Source: Gigaspora margarita (taxonomy: Eukaryota > Glomeromycota > Glomeromycetes > Diversisporales > Gigasporaceae). Taken from it: DNA of 64,000 nucleotides. The position numbers and the translations under genes are program-made. The stretch covers positions 150,365 to 214,364 of the forward strand of contig WTPW01000686.1 of assembly GCA_009809945.1 (NCBI GenBank), given 5' to 3'. Below are positions 45,076-56,115 of this stretch, one piece after another (position 1 is the stretch's first letter; every line of letters begins with the position of its first letter). The notes below the pieces were generated by a model, which was given only the letters and a program-made list of their open reading frames with translations, was not told the origin of the DNA and made no database searches.

Positions 45076-45388
45076 GTATTATTAATTTTATGTTGATGTA
45101 GTTTACAAATATAATATGTTTTTAAATAAAATTATATGATTATAAATATATGCGATTTATATTTTAGTATGGGCATCATTCTTAAGGTTTACGCTAATAT
45201 TACATTTAAATAAAAATTGAAGCAATTTTAGCACTATTAATATATAGTGATTGCAGTCTGCTCAGTAAATTCAAAAATCCTGCATTTGCCCATCGTTAGT
45301 TAGGCCGTTCGAAGATAATTTTTTAGTTAACATCACTTTCCAGGGCTCTCGGAAGAGTGCAAATGAAACGAACATATAAAATGAACAA

Positions 45389-46235
45389 CCTATTGTTTAA
45401 GTAGTAAATCTATTATAACGAATTGACTTCAAGTTAAACTTAGTTTAGAGATTTTAGTTGAGTTGCTATTTAGATTAGATAAATTTGATTCAGTAGTTAA
45501 CATTACATTCTTCTTACAAAAGAGAGGAGCAAAAAAAATAAATAAATAAATAAAAAATTATTTAATGCATTCATCAGAGAAAAGAACTTAGTACGTACAA
45601 TTTTTACAGCCAAAATTCTCGTGATCTAGCGAACGGATCTGTATCAATTTTGCAGCGATCACAGATGGAATTTTGAGTTTACTAATTCCCCAAGTTCCTA
45701 TTGTCTGAATGTTCTCATTGAATGAAATAAATCACTGATCAGATGACTTAAAAATTAATGTAAAAAGTATCGATTCGAATAATTGTTTTGTAATTGTTAT
45801 TTCTGAAAAGTAACATATTTAAATATTCATTAATACTACAGTAGTTCAAATTGAATAAAAAAACACTTCGGAAGGTTTTTTTTTAGTAGTTTTTTTTTTG
45901 AATCGTTTCATCGCAAAGTGAAATAAACATATATGAGAGGACAGCCAAGTGGGACTAAATTATTTATTATTATTTATTTTTTTTTTCTCTTTATTTTTTT
46001 ATTATATTTTTTATTTTTTTTTTAATTTGTTTTAATTTTATTTTTTAAATAATTTTTTTTATTTTAAATATTTTTTTATTTTTTTTCTCTCTTTTTTTTT
46101 ATTTTTTTTTATTTTTTATTTAATTTGTTTTAATATTATTTTTTAACTAATTTTTTTATTTTAAATTATTTTTTTTATTTTAAATTATTTTTTATTTTAA
46201 ATTATTTTTTTTTATTTTTATTTTAAATTGCTTTT
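45389..46235. other. AT-rich spacer with long T tract
   Basis: 45965-46230 is a T-rich low-complexity tract (TTTTTTATTTTAAATTA words). No gene is seen. Confidence 0.5.
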
Positions 46236-46352
46236 TTTAATTTAATGGCTATCTGTTTGCTGTACTAAATTTAGTACAAAATATTGAATTTAGTACAGTT
46301 ATAAAATTTAAATTTTGAAAAATTTTTCTTATTAACTTTAATTTAAATTTAT

Positions 46353-46462
46353 TGTCTGGAGCGTAGCGGAGGACGATCTATGGTGTAGTGATAGACCAGA
46401 TTTTGTGTGTGATCTTGTCCGCATCTATTTTTAGAAAAATAAAATCCTAGCTCCGGACATTA
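46353..46462. mobile_element. Small TIR MITE, ~110 bp
   Basis: TGTCTGGAGCGTAGCGGAGG pairs with the right end GCTCCGGACA. The interior has a GATCTATGGTGTAGTGATAG / TGATCTTGTCCGCATC pair. Confidence 0.55.
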
Positions 46463-47033
46463 ACAGTGTTTGTTTTTCTAGTATAATATATAAAGAGAAT
46501 GCCTAGTTTCACCATGGTATTTTGCTATTTTCACCATGGTTACACAATACTTTTCTATTTTTAGAATTAATATAAAGCATGTATATTATAATTTTAACTT
46601 GAAAACTAATAAGTAAACCTTCTTTGTAGGGTGGTTGGCGCAAATATTTTTTAATGGCATGCCAATGGTGTGCCATTAATGCTTTTTGGCACATGGCATG
46701 CCATATGGTGCACCATTCATATAATGTTCTAATCCAAACTTGAGTAAAATATTACTCAGGTAAATTTCAAACTAAAAAACAATTTCTAAAATTTTTCAGT
46801 AATATTGCTTATATTTTATGTTCACTAACTGTCTATTATTCTGAAATTTCCGGATAGTAGATATATGTATGTTTACAGATAATCCAATTGGAGCTAGAGG
46901 TACAGATAAATCAATCTAATAATTGCTATAACTAGTTACAATATAAGAATTAGTTAGTTACAGCTTAAGCTATAACTTCATTGTGATGATTTATCTGCAT
47001 TTCTAGTTAGAACTTCATTTGCTATTCTATCCC

Positions 47034-49846
47034 TTAAACGGTAAGTAATCGCAGGCAAATTTGCCTGCGATTTTTCTTTACACTATATTATATACAAAAT
47101 TTTTTGAAATTTAAGCTTCGTGTAACAAAACTTTTATTGTAAATAGCCGATCAACTTTAAAATAATTTTGAACTTTTATTTTTAAATTTTTATAAAAAAT
47201 TACATTCTACATACATACTTGCAAATTAGCTATTTTTAATAATCATACTAATTTTGCAAAATTTTCTGCTTTATTTTTAATTTCTTTACTATGCTACAAT
47301 TATAACTACAAGAAAGCTTAGCAAGAAATATAAATTTTAACATAAAAAAATAACTTATTATTTTATTTTTGCATTTCCCATTTAGAGAATTTTGACTTCG
47401 CATAAGGACAACTTTTTCGATTTATTTAAGTATTTTACTAATTTATTTACTTAATACTTATTTATTTAATAAATGTAAAAAGAAAAACATTAACTATTTT
47501 CTTCTTTCCAGGTATAATAATCTTTAAAACAATCGCTTCTACCCTTGCTACAACATAAGGGAACATTACACTTAATACAATAAATTTGCGATTGTAGTAG
47601 ATTCTTAGGTGCCTTTATATTATTAATATTCGTTTTATTCTTTTCATTGTTATTTTCATTTTTTTCATTACACAATTTTTTCACCAAATACTTGCTCCAC
47701 ATGCAACTATTTCTTTGTTCTCGCCATTCAGGTAAATGGCTATCTGGAGATAATCTCAATAAGAAAAGTTCAAAATTATTTGTTACATACCATTTTGTTG
47801 CATGATCGTCATTTTTATCATTAAATCGTACTAATTTTTCAACTCGACTTCACGTATTTGGCTGTTTTAACTTACTACTTTCTTCCATACTCGCATTAAT
47901 CAAATCCCATACTAGCTGAATTCAAAAATCTTTATGATTAATGTTTTTACCGCTTTTTTTAAAAATTAAATAGGAATTTACAATCAAAGTATCCAATAAC
48001 CAGTAAAACAAGGGCACCCAAGTTCTTCTTACTGGTAACTGAATGCCGTAATACCCACGAAGCTAATCTGCTATGTCTACTCCACCCATGTTATGGTTAT
48101 AATCATCAACCACACAAGGAATTGGTAAGGCTTTTTTACCAGCAGCCCCAAAAACTGTTCGCACTTTTTTTGCATTGGTGCTAGTTTCTCGAGGTCAACG
48201 TCTAACTCTTTCAACTCTATTTTCATTTCCAGTAATTTTGTGAATAGTCGATAGCTTAGTTACTGGACTATTGTCCATCCATAAAAGAGCTAAAACGTTA
48301 TTGACTACAACCCCAGATAATGTATCCCACTCTAATTTTTTATCTGTTTTAAGAAATTTTTGGAAATTTTGCACAATTTGTTCTAACTGTCCCACAAGCC
48401 CCAAAATTTTTATTATGCAGGTATTGAAAGAGATTAATAGATGAAAAAAAGTTGTCCATATAGATATTAAAAGATTTATTTAAGGGTAATTGGGAAACAA
48501 GATGATAAACATCATTTCTGACTTTATTTAAATTAGGAATTTGGTTTACTTCAGGATGATTTTGAATTCGCGAAGTAAAAATGAAAGCACACATATAACC
48601 TGCATCACAAAGTGATAGAATCTTGTATCCTTCTGGTGTAGGCTTGTTTTTGATTCTTACCGTATGCATGCTACGACCTGAAAACCATACGATCATTTCA
48701 TCGATAGATATATTGGATGATGGTATACAAATTAATTTAGAAATTGTTTGAATATGGCTTGCCAACAGGTCTAGTTTAGAATACCAATACAAATGTGAAA
48801 TATTACAGTCAGAAATATGTATAAAATGCTTAATCTAAATTAAAAAAAAATAAATAAAAAAAATAAATAGAAAATTAAATAAAATAAATAATTTAATCAT
48901 TTACAAAATTCGAATGTAATAAAAAATTTATTAAAAAACGTACTTGCTCAAAACGAAGTAATGACATAAAAGTTGTTATTTTGTGCTCAGGAAATCTATC
49001 AATTCTATTCCAGTAATCTCTAATACTAGGTAATTTAAAAATACCAGTATATATCAAAATTGCTAACCAAATTTTAAGTTCTCCTACAGTTAATTTTTCC
49101 CATCTACGACCTTCCTCTGCACCTTTTATATAGGCATATTCATTAGTATTCTGGACTATCGTGCTTATTTGTTCAGATGAAAAAAAGAGGCTAAAAATTA
49201 AATATGGTGATGATAATGCAAATTCATATTTAGTAGGTAAGTTTAAAGTAAATTCATGTATTTGGCGCAAATGTTGAAATACATTAAAAGAAGAGGGAGA
49301 AGGAAGTTGTACATTTTCAACTTTATAATTTTGACTATTGCTACTGCCACGACCACGACTATGATCACAGCCATGACCATGACCACGAGCACGACCACAA
49401 CCATGAATACTATTATGGCTTTCAATTTTTTCATCTTCACGTTGATCGTCTTGAGCATCATAATTTTCGTCTTCGTCTGATTCATTTTGCTCATAATTTT
49501 TATGAGTATTATACAATAATTCAACAATATATTCGTGATCATCATTCTGTATTTCAGAAATTGAAGTTTCTATTATAAAATGCGATAAAAAAATTTTAAG
49601 AAAAAAAAATAAGTTTTGAATAAAAAATGTTTTACATGGGAAAATTTTAAAAATTCTTTAAGACACCATTTTTTGAAACAATGAGTAAATATATTAATTA
49701 AATAAATTAATTAAATATATTAACAGAATGTAAATCAATACTTATCTTATGCCGAAAAATGATTGGTCAATTTTTGTAAAGAAATATAAATCGATCTACA
49801 TTCAAATTTAGAAACCGCAGGCAAATTTGCCTGCAAAACCGTTTAA
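47034..49846 (-). mobile_element. piggyBac-type DNA transposon, 2805 bp
   Basis: The body 47038-49842 starts ACGGT and ends ACCGT, flanked on both sides by TTAA, the hallmark target site of this superfamily. Subterminally both ends hold the same 18-base palindrome GCAGGCAAATTTGCCTGC (about 47059-47076 and 49817-49834). One transposase gene on the minus strand fills most of it. Confidence 0.95.
47490..49516 (-). pseudogene. piggyBac transposase (DDE), inactivated
   Basis: The protein would excise and insert the surrounding element at TTAA. In reading order: an acidic N-terminus (N-E-S-D-E-D-E-N-Y-D), a Gly-His-Arg tract (H-G-C-G-R-A-R-G-H-G-H-G-C-D-H-S-R-G-R-G), and the N-terminal piggyBac region (W-E-K-L-T-V-G-E-L-K-I-W-L-A-I-L-I-Y). 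A 109-bp intron (48835-48943, GT-AG, phase 0) is followed by the catalytic core with candidate acidic residues in S-I-D-E-M-I-V-W-F, Y-M-D-N-F-F and N-M-G-G-V-D-I-A-D. The C-terminal Cys-rich finger is C-I-K-C-N-V-P-L-C-C ... C-F. One frameshift (~48360) and four stops (48195, 48063, 47932, 47850) inactivate it. The frame is open a little upstream of 49516, so the true start is not fixed; 49516 is a TTG. Confidence 0.92.
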
Positions 49847-50138
49847 GAGATAATAGAAATCTTAAAACCTAAGTTTTATTGTGATTGGCTCGCCACCTTT
49901 GTGCCATGTTTAAGTTGGCATGCCATAGCGTGCCTAATTTTTTGATGTGCCATGGTGCACCATCTATCTTGTACCAACCACCCTACTTTTTTGGCTACTA
50001 ACTAAAAGTTGTAGAGCTCATTTTTCTGATTCTAATAGTAGTTAAATCATCAAAATCGGCCTTGTGGATCCCAAGATACTTGGGATCAAAAAAGAGAACA
50101 TAAGGATTGGCAAATTCACTGTTAAACAATAATTTTTT

Positions 50139-50500
50139 TTTTGAAAAGTTTTTTTATCATAGTGAAAAATTTTACTAAGAAAATAATAAAACTTATCTTA
50201 AAAAACTAATATTTTTTTGAGCCAAAGAACAACTTTATTTAAAAGCTTAAAGCAATTGTAATAATAAAATTCTGCACAAATCATGATTTTTTGTTTGATA
50301 GCTTTTTTCTAACTTTATATTGTTTTTTTACATATAATTTGAAAAGATTTTTTATTGTAGTAAAAAATTTTACTAATAAAACAATAAAATGTGTCTTAAG
50401 AGACTAGTATTTTTTGAGCTAAAGAACAACTTTACTTAAAAGCTCAAAGTTAATTATTATAATAAAATTTTGAAAAATCATGATTTTTCATTTGATGGCT
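50139..50500. repeat. Direct repeat pair inside the inverted-repeat element
   Basis: Two ~165-bp copies (50139-50303, 50337-50500) share TTGAAAAGWTTTTTTAT, AAAAATTTTACTAA, GAGCYAAAGAACAACTTTA and AATCATGATTTTT. Confidence 0.8.
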
Positions 50501-50780
50501 TATAGTACTTTGTGTAACAGTAAATTTGCTGATCCTTATGTTCTCTTCTTTGATTCCAAGTATCTTGGGATCCACTTGGCCAATTTTAATAATTTAACTA
50601 CTATTAGAATCAGAAAATAAGCACTACAACTTTTAATTAGAAGCCAAAGAAGGTTTACTTATTAGGGTTAGTGTTAATAAGGTTAGAGTTAGAATTAGGT
50701 TTATTATTTTGAATTCTAAAAATAGAAAATCTTGTGTAACTATAGTGGAAATAGAAAATACCATGGTGGAAATAGTAAGG

Positions 50781-51006
50781 CCATACAAATTTAATTACTT
50801 GGTTTTCATAACACAAAACTTTTTAATTGACCTGGCAAACTAGCTTTTTTTTTAAATTTCATATATAAAATTTTACAAAATTATAAAAAATTTTTTTTAA
50901 AATTCCACCTGGTTATTAAAACATATATAAAAAATTTTTTTAGAAATTTACAAATTTTGATCTAGCCAGGTTATGAAAATTAATTGATTAGTTTTGTATG
51001 GCCTAA
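50781..51006. mobile_element. TIR MITE, ~226 bp
   Basis: AAGGCCATACAAATTTAATT ... GGTTTTCATAAC pairs with GTTATGAAAATTAATTGATT ... TTTGTATGGCCTAA. An inner pair is GACCTGGCAAACTAGC with GATCTAGCCAGG. It directly abuts the inverted-repeat element at its left. Confidence 0.75.
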
Positions 51007-51444
51007 TCCACTATATAAATATATATTTATACTTTATTTTGGTATATTTAAAAGTTAGCTAATTTAATAAAAGTTATATTAGCAAGTTTAAAAAATTTTG
51101 TATATTGATAATTTTATTAAACATAATATACCATCCTTATACACTTCAATAAAATTCAATAACTCAAATTTTACATATTAACAAGCAATCAAAAAAATAT
51201 ATATAACACCTGAGTATATATAAAATATCTTTTTAAAAAAATGTTTTATAATTTTTTGATTAAATATTTTTTTAAAAAATTCAAGTTTGTTTAATTTTTT
51301 AAAAAAAATTAATAAATATCTAAAAAAATTTTAGTTTTTTAAAAGTTAACTAATTAAAATCACCTGTTGCTTTGTGCTATTACACAAGTAACTTGGTATA
51401 ACAATTACAAAAAAGTCTGTAAAATTTTATCTAAAGTTATTATA

Positions 51445-51635
51445 TACAGTTGAACCTCCCCAAACCGGTATGCATGGTGGACAGGTTTTGTATCAGTATT
51501 GAGAGGTTATCAGATTTGAAATCATTATAAACTATATAGATTCATATAACAGAAACGGACTTGGTGGATTAATTATTTATCGCATTTGACAGGTTATCAG
51601 ATTTGGCAGGATCAGTTTTGGGATGTTCAACTGTA
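51445..51635. mobile_element. Tc1/mariner-type MITE, 187 bp, TA-flanked
   Basis: The body 51447-51633 starts CAGTTGAACCTCCC and ends with the complement of CAGTTGAACATCCC, with TA outside both. An inverted-orientation copy is at 55931 and a fragment at 33335. The inner words GACAGGTTTTGTATCAG and GAGAGGTTATCAGATTTG are shared. Confidence 0.88.
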
Positions 51636-51710
51636 TAAAAAAAGAATTATAGTGCTGAATAAAGTACTAATATGTTCTTGTATAACATTACAATTTTAAT
51701 AATAAAAAGC

Positions 51711-51829
51711 CTATAACTTTTGATCCACTGATCCAATTTAGATGATTAATTATCAAAATGATTATCTCATTGAGAGAATCATTTTGATAGTTAAATTATC
51801 TAAATTGGATTAGTGGATCAAAAGTATAG
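51711..51829. repeat. Near-perfect hairpin, 119 nt
   Basis: CTATAACTTTTGATCCACTG ... CCAATTTAGAT ... CAAAATGATT pairs with AATCATTTTGATAGTTAAAT ... AATTGGATTAGTGGATCAAA ... GTATAG. Arms are ~55 nt with few differences. Confidence 0.85.
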
Positions 51830-52429
51830 ATTTTTAAAGATTTAAATAATAATTCAATATAAGATTCAATAATTAAGTTTAAAAAAATTTAACTAAAATA
51901 TATTTTATTTATTTTAAATATATTTAATCCCAAAAACTTAGTCTTAATTAAATAAATTATTGATTATAAAATTTTTAAAATATTATATTATATACAATAT
52001 ATTAGAAATAATAAAATTATTTATATATTTTTTTTTAATACTAAAGATTTAGTCAAATTTTTTAAAAAATATAACTAGTAAAATTTTTGATTAAATTTCT
52101 TTCAAATTTTAATATGTTGTAGAGCTAGCTTTTCTGATTTTAAATGTAATAAAATCATTAAAATTGAATCAGTAGATAAAAAGTTTATAAAAAAATTTAA
52201 GTTTAGCAATTTTTTATAAAATTAATTAATAAAAACATATGATTTACTATACAAATATAAAAATAAACTAACTATATTTAGACTTGTATTATTGTACAAC
52301 TGGCTTATATAAACTATTTTAAAAAATTATTTTTTAAATAAAATAATTTTTTTACAATTAAATTAGAACCAAAATAATCTAAAAATTATATTTTTACTAT
52401 TTTATCAAAAATTTTTAGCAAAATTAACT
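51830..52429. other. AT-rich filler of the nested stack
   Basis: No gene; AAATTTTTAAAAT-type words only. Confidence 0.5.
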
Positions 52430-52671
52430 TTTATTACTGTACTAAATTAAGTATGGGAAATTTTCAAAAAATATAATAGTTTTAAACCTAATTTATAAAA
52501 AATTTTATTAATAAATATTATTCAAATTGTGCACAGATATTAGTCTAATATCAAATTTTATTTTAGTAAAATCTGAATAAAATTTATTAAATGTCTGGCT
52601 CAAAAAATATTTTTTTCCTATTGTACTAAATTTAGTACAAATGTGAAACGGATAGCCATTAAATTTTATAT

Positions 52672-53024
52672 TTGCCGTATAACCGAAAAAATAACGCATA
52701 GGGAGTTATTTCGAATTTCAGCCTAAATTAAGCTTAATTTAGGCCGCTTGCAGTTGATTCTTCGGTTTAACATCATTTTTTCAGGACTCTCGGGAGGGCG
52801 GTAAAATGAAATGAACATATAAAAATGAACAAAGGTGGGCAATTTCATTGGTTGATGTAAATCAGGTGACTGGCGAGAGTTATCCAAGGTTTTGATTGGT
52901 TGTTCATTTTTCGGGGGAGGGAGACTTCAGCTGGGGGGATGTTAACCGAAAAATTAACTTCAAACGGCCTTAGCCCAAAATTCGAAACGACACCAATTCG
53001 CTTTATTTCACGGTTATACGGTAG
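52672..53024. mobile_element. TIR element CCGTATAACCG, interrupted by a MITE
   Basis: GCCGTATAACCG ... AAATAACGC ... TATTTCGAATTTCAGCCTAA pairs with TTAGCCCAAAATTCGAAACG ... CGCTTTATTTCACGGTTATACGG. Its centre is occupied by the MITE at 52741; without it the element would be ~120 bp. Confidence 0.7.
52738..52973. mobile_element. PIF/Harbinger-like MITE, intact, TTA-flanked
   Basis: The body runs from GGCCGCTTGCAGTTGATTC to the complement of GGCCGTTTGAAGTTAATTT. It extends ~38 bp to CGGTTAACATC, with C/G-rich tracts (GGGGGAGGGAG) inside and TTA outside both ends. Related copies are at 35540, 45303 (half) and 53050 (half). Confidence 0.85.
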
Positions 53025-53133
53025 TTTTATTTTTTTTTAATTTTTACTTTTTTATATGTTCATTTTACTGGGAGACAACAAAAGGGAAGGGGAGGAGTGA
53101 TGTTCTCCGAAAGATTAACTTCGAACGTCCTTA

Positions 53134-53290
53134 GGTCATTTTATCTCATAAACGTTTCGGGCCGGAACATTTCATAGCTATTATCTTGAATAAAATGCAC
53201 TTATTCAAAAAAAAAAAACAAAAAAAAACAAATAAAATAATGAGTAGAACGATAAGAATAATAATAAAAAAAAAAGAATACATCTTGAAA
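53134..53290. other. Spacer, nothing recognised
   Basis: A-rich low-complexity sequence at 53208-53275. Confidence 0.5.
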
Positions 53291-53411
53291 TACAGTCAGA
53301 CCCCCTAAATGCTACCCCCCTAAATGCAATACCTCTCTAAATGCACGCCTTCTCTTGGGCCCAACTAATATTACATCTGTAGATTTTTACCTCCCTAAAT
53401 GCAATACTGTA
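53291..53411. mobile_element. TA-flanked MITE with CCTAAATGCA units, 117 bp
   Basis: The body 53293-53409 starts CAGTCAGACCCCC and ends TTGCATTTAGGGAGG-complement ... ATACTG, with TA outside. Four CTCTAAATGCA-like units lie inside. A related end is at 14409. Confidence 0.65.
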
Positions 53412-53802
53412 CTCGCAAATAGAAAAATAGTCTAGTGTTAATGACACTGGTACTTTAGCGCACAAACACAAACATTAAGTGTAAATGGCATTAGTACTTT
53501 AATGCACGATGTACGGATCAATCTTTATCACAAGCACAACATATGCCAATTAGGTTATGAGTAAATTAATAATATAATTAAACATTTGAAACAACGCAAT
53601 TATATTTTCATATCTTCGCATATTTGATTTGCTTATAAGTATGTACACTGATCGTAGTGGAACTGAATACATAATAAAATATTAATTTTTCTTTGGGATT
53701 AATGATGTCAAAAACAAAAATTCTGCAGATTATTCGAATACATCCAATCAAATATTTTCCGCAAGGGGTATATGAGCACAAACCTGAGTAAATTTGTCCG
53801 GT
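53412..53802. other. Spacer, nothing recognised
   Basis: Only GTGTTAATGACACTGGTACTTTAG / GTGTAAATGGCATTAGTACTTTAA-type direct word pairs near 53435-53505. Confidence 0.4.
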
Positions 53803-54286
53803 TTATTTGTAGCGTAAATCAATAACTGCCCCATAAAACAAGTGTACATGCCGTAATGATACAGGCCGATAAAGAATGGCATGGGCTTTATAAAACGGAT
53901 CAAAACGGGTTTGTGCATAAAATGTTCGAATAGGTACGATTTGTTGGTCCTCATTGAACAATATATCAGTGCTGTTGGACCGTAAACGACTATAATTTTG
54001 GTATGGTTTACTAGTATAATTGTCACGAATATTTGTATGAGTAATTTCACGAACCTTCATCTTTTCTTTTACATGCCATTAGGAATGATAAATGCGATCT
54101 TAAAATTCGTGATTGTTTTAATTTTAATATAGGAACGGATTTTTGTGACTGAAATGGTGTTTCCGTGAGTGAAAACGAGGAGCATACAAGTAGTGGAATT
54201 TTTCGTAAGTGAAAACGGGAAGTGGAGTTTTCTATAAGTGAAAACAAGAACGTGATTTGCAGAGATGTTAAATGACGTACGTCCAC
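53803..54286 (-). CDS. Doubtful ORF pair, unknown function
   Basis: Two minus-strand open frames meet near 54050-54060: one of 79 codons (54286 to 54047) and one of 85 codons (54060 to 53803, ATG start, reading K-V-R-E-I-T-H-T-N-I-R-D-N-Y-T). Base composition here is more balanced than the AT-rich surroundings, and a third frame of 100 codons overlaps, so openness may only reflect composition. I recognise no domain. There is no splice site that would join them. The upstream frame overlaps a short tandem repeat, which argues against it. Confidence 0.2.
54130..54250. repeat. Three ~35-40-bp tandem units
   Basis: GTGAGTGAAAACGAGGAG, GTAAGTGAAAACGGGAAG and ATAAGTGAAAACAAGAAC mark three units, each preceded by a GTTTYC/TTTTTC-type block. 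Confidence 0.65.
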
Positions 54287-54289
54287 AAA

Positions 54290-55928
54290 ATCACCATTCG
54301 GTTGGATGACACAGTTGGCTTGATTTCTAAAGAAGTACAGTAAACACGGATAATTGTTGATTTATATATTTTATCAAGAAACCCATGTAAAACGTCATTA
54401 TACGCCTAAAAGTAGGCAAAATTTAATGGCTTGGTTAGTTTGAATCGTCTATACCGGGATTCTTTTCTATTTCTTAACGGTATTTTTTCGTTATGAACTG
54501 CACGTTTATATTCCAATTTCGTTTCGATAGTGAAATGCGAATAGTGCGCATTATATTGTATATGTATAATATGATTACGTCACGTATTGCATTATTTTCA
54601 TTTACCCTTAAAAATTATAAACTGTAATACCAGTTGTCACGGACTAATAGTGATATTTCCGAAGAATCTAATCTGTCTTAATACCAAACTCTTGCCCTAT
54701 AAAAAATATCTTGGAATGGTTCAGTAAATTCTGAAATTATCCGATTTTTTTGTTCGGAAAATCGACAATGTTCCGAATATTTAAAGGTTGTTTATTGGAT
54801 ATATACGTTTTTATACGTTTCTTATGCGATAATTTTTAATCAAAAATTTTCTATTTTTTGCATCCCTTACAAACATTGTAATGAAAACAGTACCCCTATA
54901 AAAAAGTGGGGATATGGCACGGGAATCCGTCGGGAATGCACACTGTTACGCGGAATTTACCCTAGTCAAATGCATGCAAATACATGGGTATTCACGATCG
55001 TCAACCGCGCGAAAGGTATGAAAGATATTCAAATTTGATCTTCCATACACGATAAGTTGTATGATCTTATCAATTCCGCGGACCGACTGTCGGAAAACCT
55101 TATTTATATTCCTCTCATAGATTCTCATTTTATACTCATAGTATCTCGTTTAGTCCTCATAGATCATATAAATGCGCCTTACTAGATAGCTTTAGAGCCG
55201 AATTAATATATTCATAAGATACAGGAGTTTGCAAAAAAAATAGGAATTTTTGTCACATGATTTTTGCGTATCGTTTCCTAAACACTTTTTTTTTTAAAAA
55301 AAAAAATTCCAGCGATTATAGACGGATACGTTTCCTAGTAATAAAAAAAGTACCTATAAAAATATGCTTTCTTTGTAAGTTATTTAGCATGAAAGCATGT
55401 TTGACACAAAAGTACACGAACTACCAAGATTCTGGTATCGACAATTTTATTACAATTTAAAAAAAAACAAAACCCCTAAAATATAAGGGCGAAATGGGTC
55501 GGAAAAAATTATATTAGCAATATCCGGAGCTATAATCCAGTACATATGCCAGAATCAATTTTGTTTGAAATATTGCATTCAAGCGATTACAAAATTAAGT
55601 AAGTACATGTCTATTTGTTAACGATTTTAATATTTTTAAAAAAGTATCAAATATAAAAAATCTTACCAAGGGTCACTTTACAGCTAAACAAAAATAAGAA
55701 TCCAATGAGCCAGGAAATATTTAAATTAAGTTTGTTTTTTTACTGACTAAACTTGACCTAAAACTTGTGAAACATTATATTGTCATAGGTAGATAATAGT
55801 GGATCAAAAAGTTTAAGTGATTTAGAGCTATATTTGAAGCAAGGATAAGTCAAGTTGCAGAAAAAATTCTGGCTGTAATAGTCGATTTGCTGCCAGACAT
55901 AGTCAAACTTATTGATGGTAATAGTAAA
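54290..55928. other. Spacer, nothing recognised
   Basis: 54900-55140 is less AT-rich and leaves a 60-codon minus frame (54946-55128) without any motif. No repeat or RNA gene is supported. Confidence 0.4.
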
Positions 55929-56115
55929 TACAGTTGAACCTCCCAAAGCTGATCCTGTCAAAACTGATAACCTTCCAAATAGATAAAAAATTAATCTACC
56001 AAGTCTGTTTCTGTTATATAAATCCAATAGTTTATAATGATTTCAAATCTGATAATCTCTCAATACGGATACAAAACTTGCCTACCATGTACCAGTTTGG
56101 GTAGGTTCAACTGTA
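55929..56115. mobile_element. Tc1/mariner-type MITE, inverted copy of 51447, 183 bp
   Basis: The body 55931-56113 starts CAGTTGAACCTCCC and ends with the complement of CAGTTGAACCTACCC; TA on both sides. Its interior is the reverse complement of the copy at 51447 (CAAATCTGATAATCTCTCAA, ATACAAAACTTG). Confidence 0.88.

Larger units (their letters stand above)
46627..49984. mobile_element. GTAGGGTGGTTGG element, interrupted by piggyBac
   Basis: GTAGGGTGGTTGGC at the left pairs with CCAACCACCCTAC at the right. Inner ATGGCATGCC / GGTGCACCAT words are inverted as well. Without the piggyBac insertion it would be ~550 bp. A decayed copy is at 31155-31500. Flanks are T-rich, so the target duplication cannot be read. 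Confidence 0.75.
46503..50785. mobile_element. Long inverted-repeat element, left arm split by insertion
   Basis: The right arm (about 50500-50785) is the complement of 46503-46626 joined to 49985-50130. The left pieces match it through ACCATGGTATTTT, GTTACACAA, TTCTATTTTTAGAATT, AATAAGTAAACCTTCTTT, then GGCTWCTAAYTAAAAGTTGT, TTCTGATTCTAATAG and GGATCCCAAGAT. The split at 46626/49985 marks the insertion of the next layer. Its interior holds the direct repeats at 50139-50500. Confidence 0.8.
46239..52664. mobile_element. TIR-bounded layer TTTAATGGCTATC
   Basis: AATTTAATGGCTATCTGTTT then GTACTAAATTTAGTAC (left) pairs with the right end (GTACTAAATTTAGTAC ... GATAGCCATTAAATT). Pairing goes on more loosely with TTTAGTACAGTTATAAAA. 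It encloses all elements from 46353 to 52430. No autonomous gene of its own is recognised. Confidence 0.6.
45300..53133. mobile_element. Outermost shell of a nested transposon stack (PIF/Harbinger-like ends)
   Basis: The left end GGCCGTTCGAAGATAATTTT (45303) and the right end (53130, complement GGACGTTCGAAGTTAATCTT) are inverted over ~85 bp. Both reach an ATGAACATATAAAA block, and both are flanked outside by TTA. Everything between has been invaded by other elements. The pairing could instead come from two independent half-MITEs of this family, since the intact MITE at 52741 has related ends. Confidence 0.5.

Noticed and set aside
49243-49545. Val/Ile-rich minus frame and Thr-rich plus frame over the piggyBac 5' end
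   Set aside because: They are shadows of the Gly-His-Arg tract of the true transposase frame.
53748-54050. 100-codon minus frame with hydrophobic stretches
   Set aside because: It overlaps another frame of equal quality on the same strand in a region of balanced composition; nothing distinguishes it from chance.
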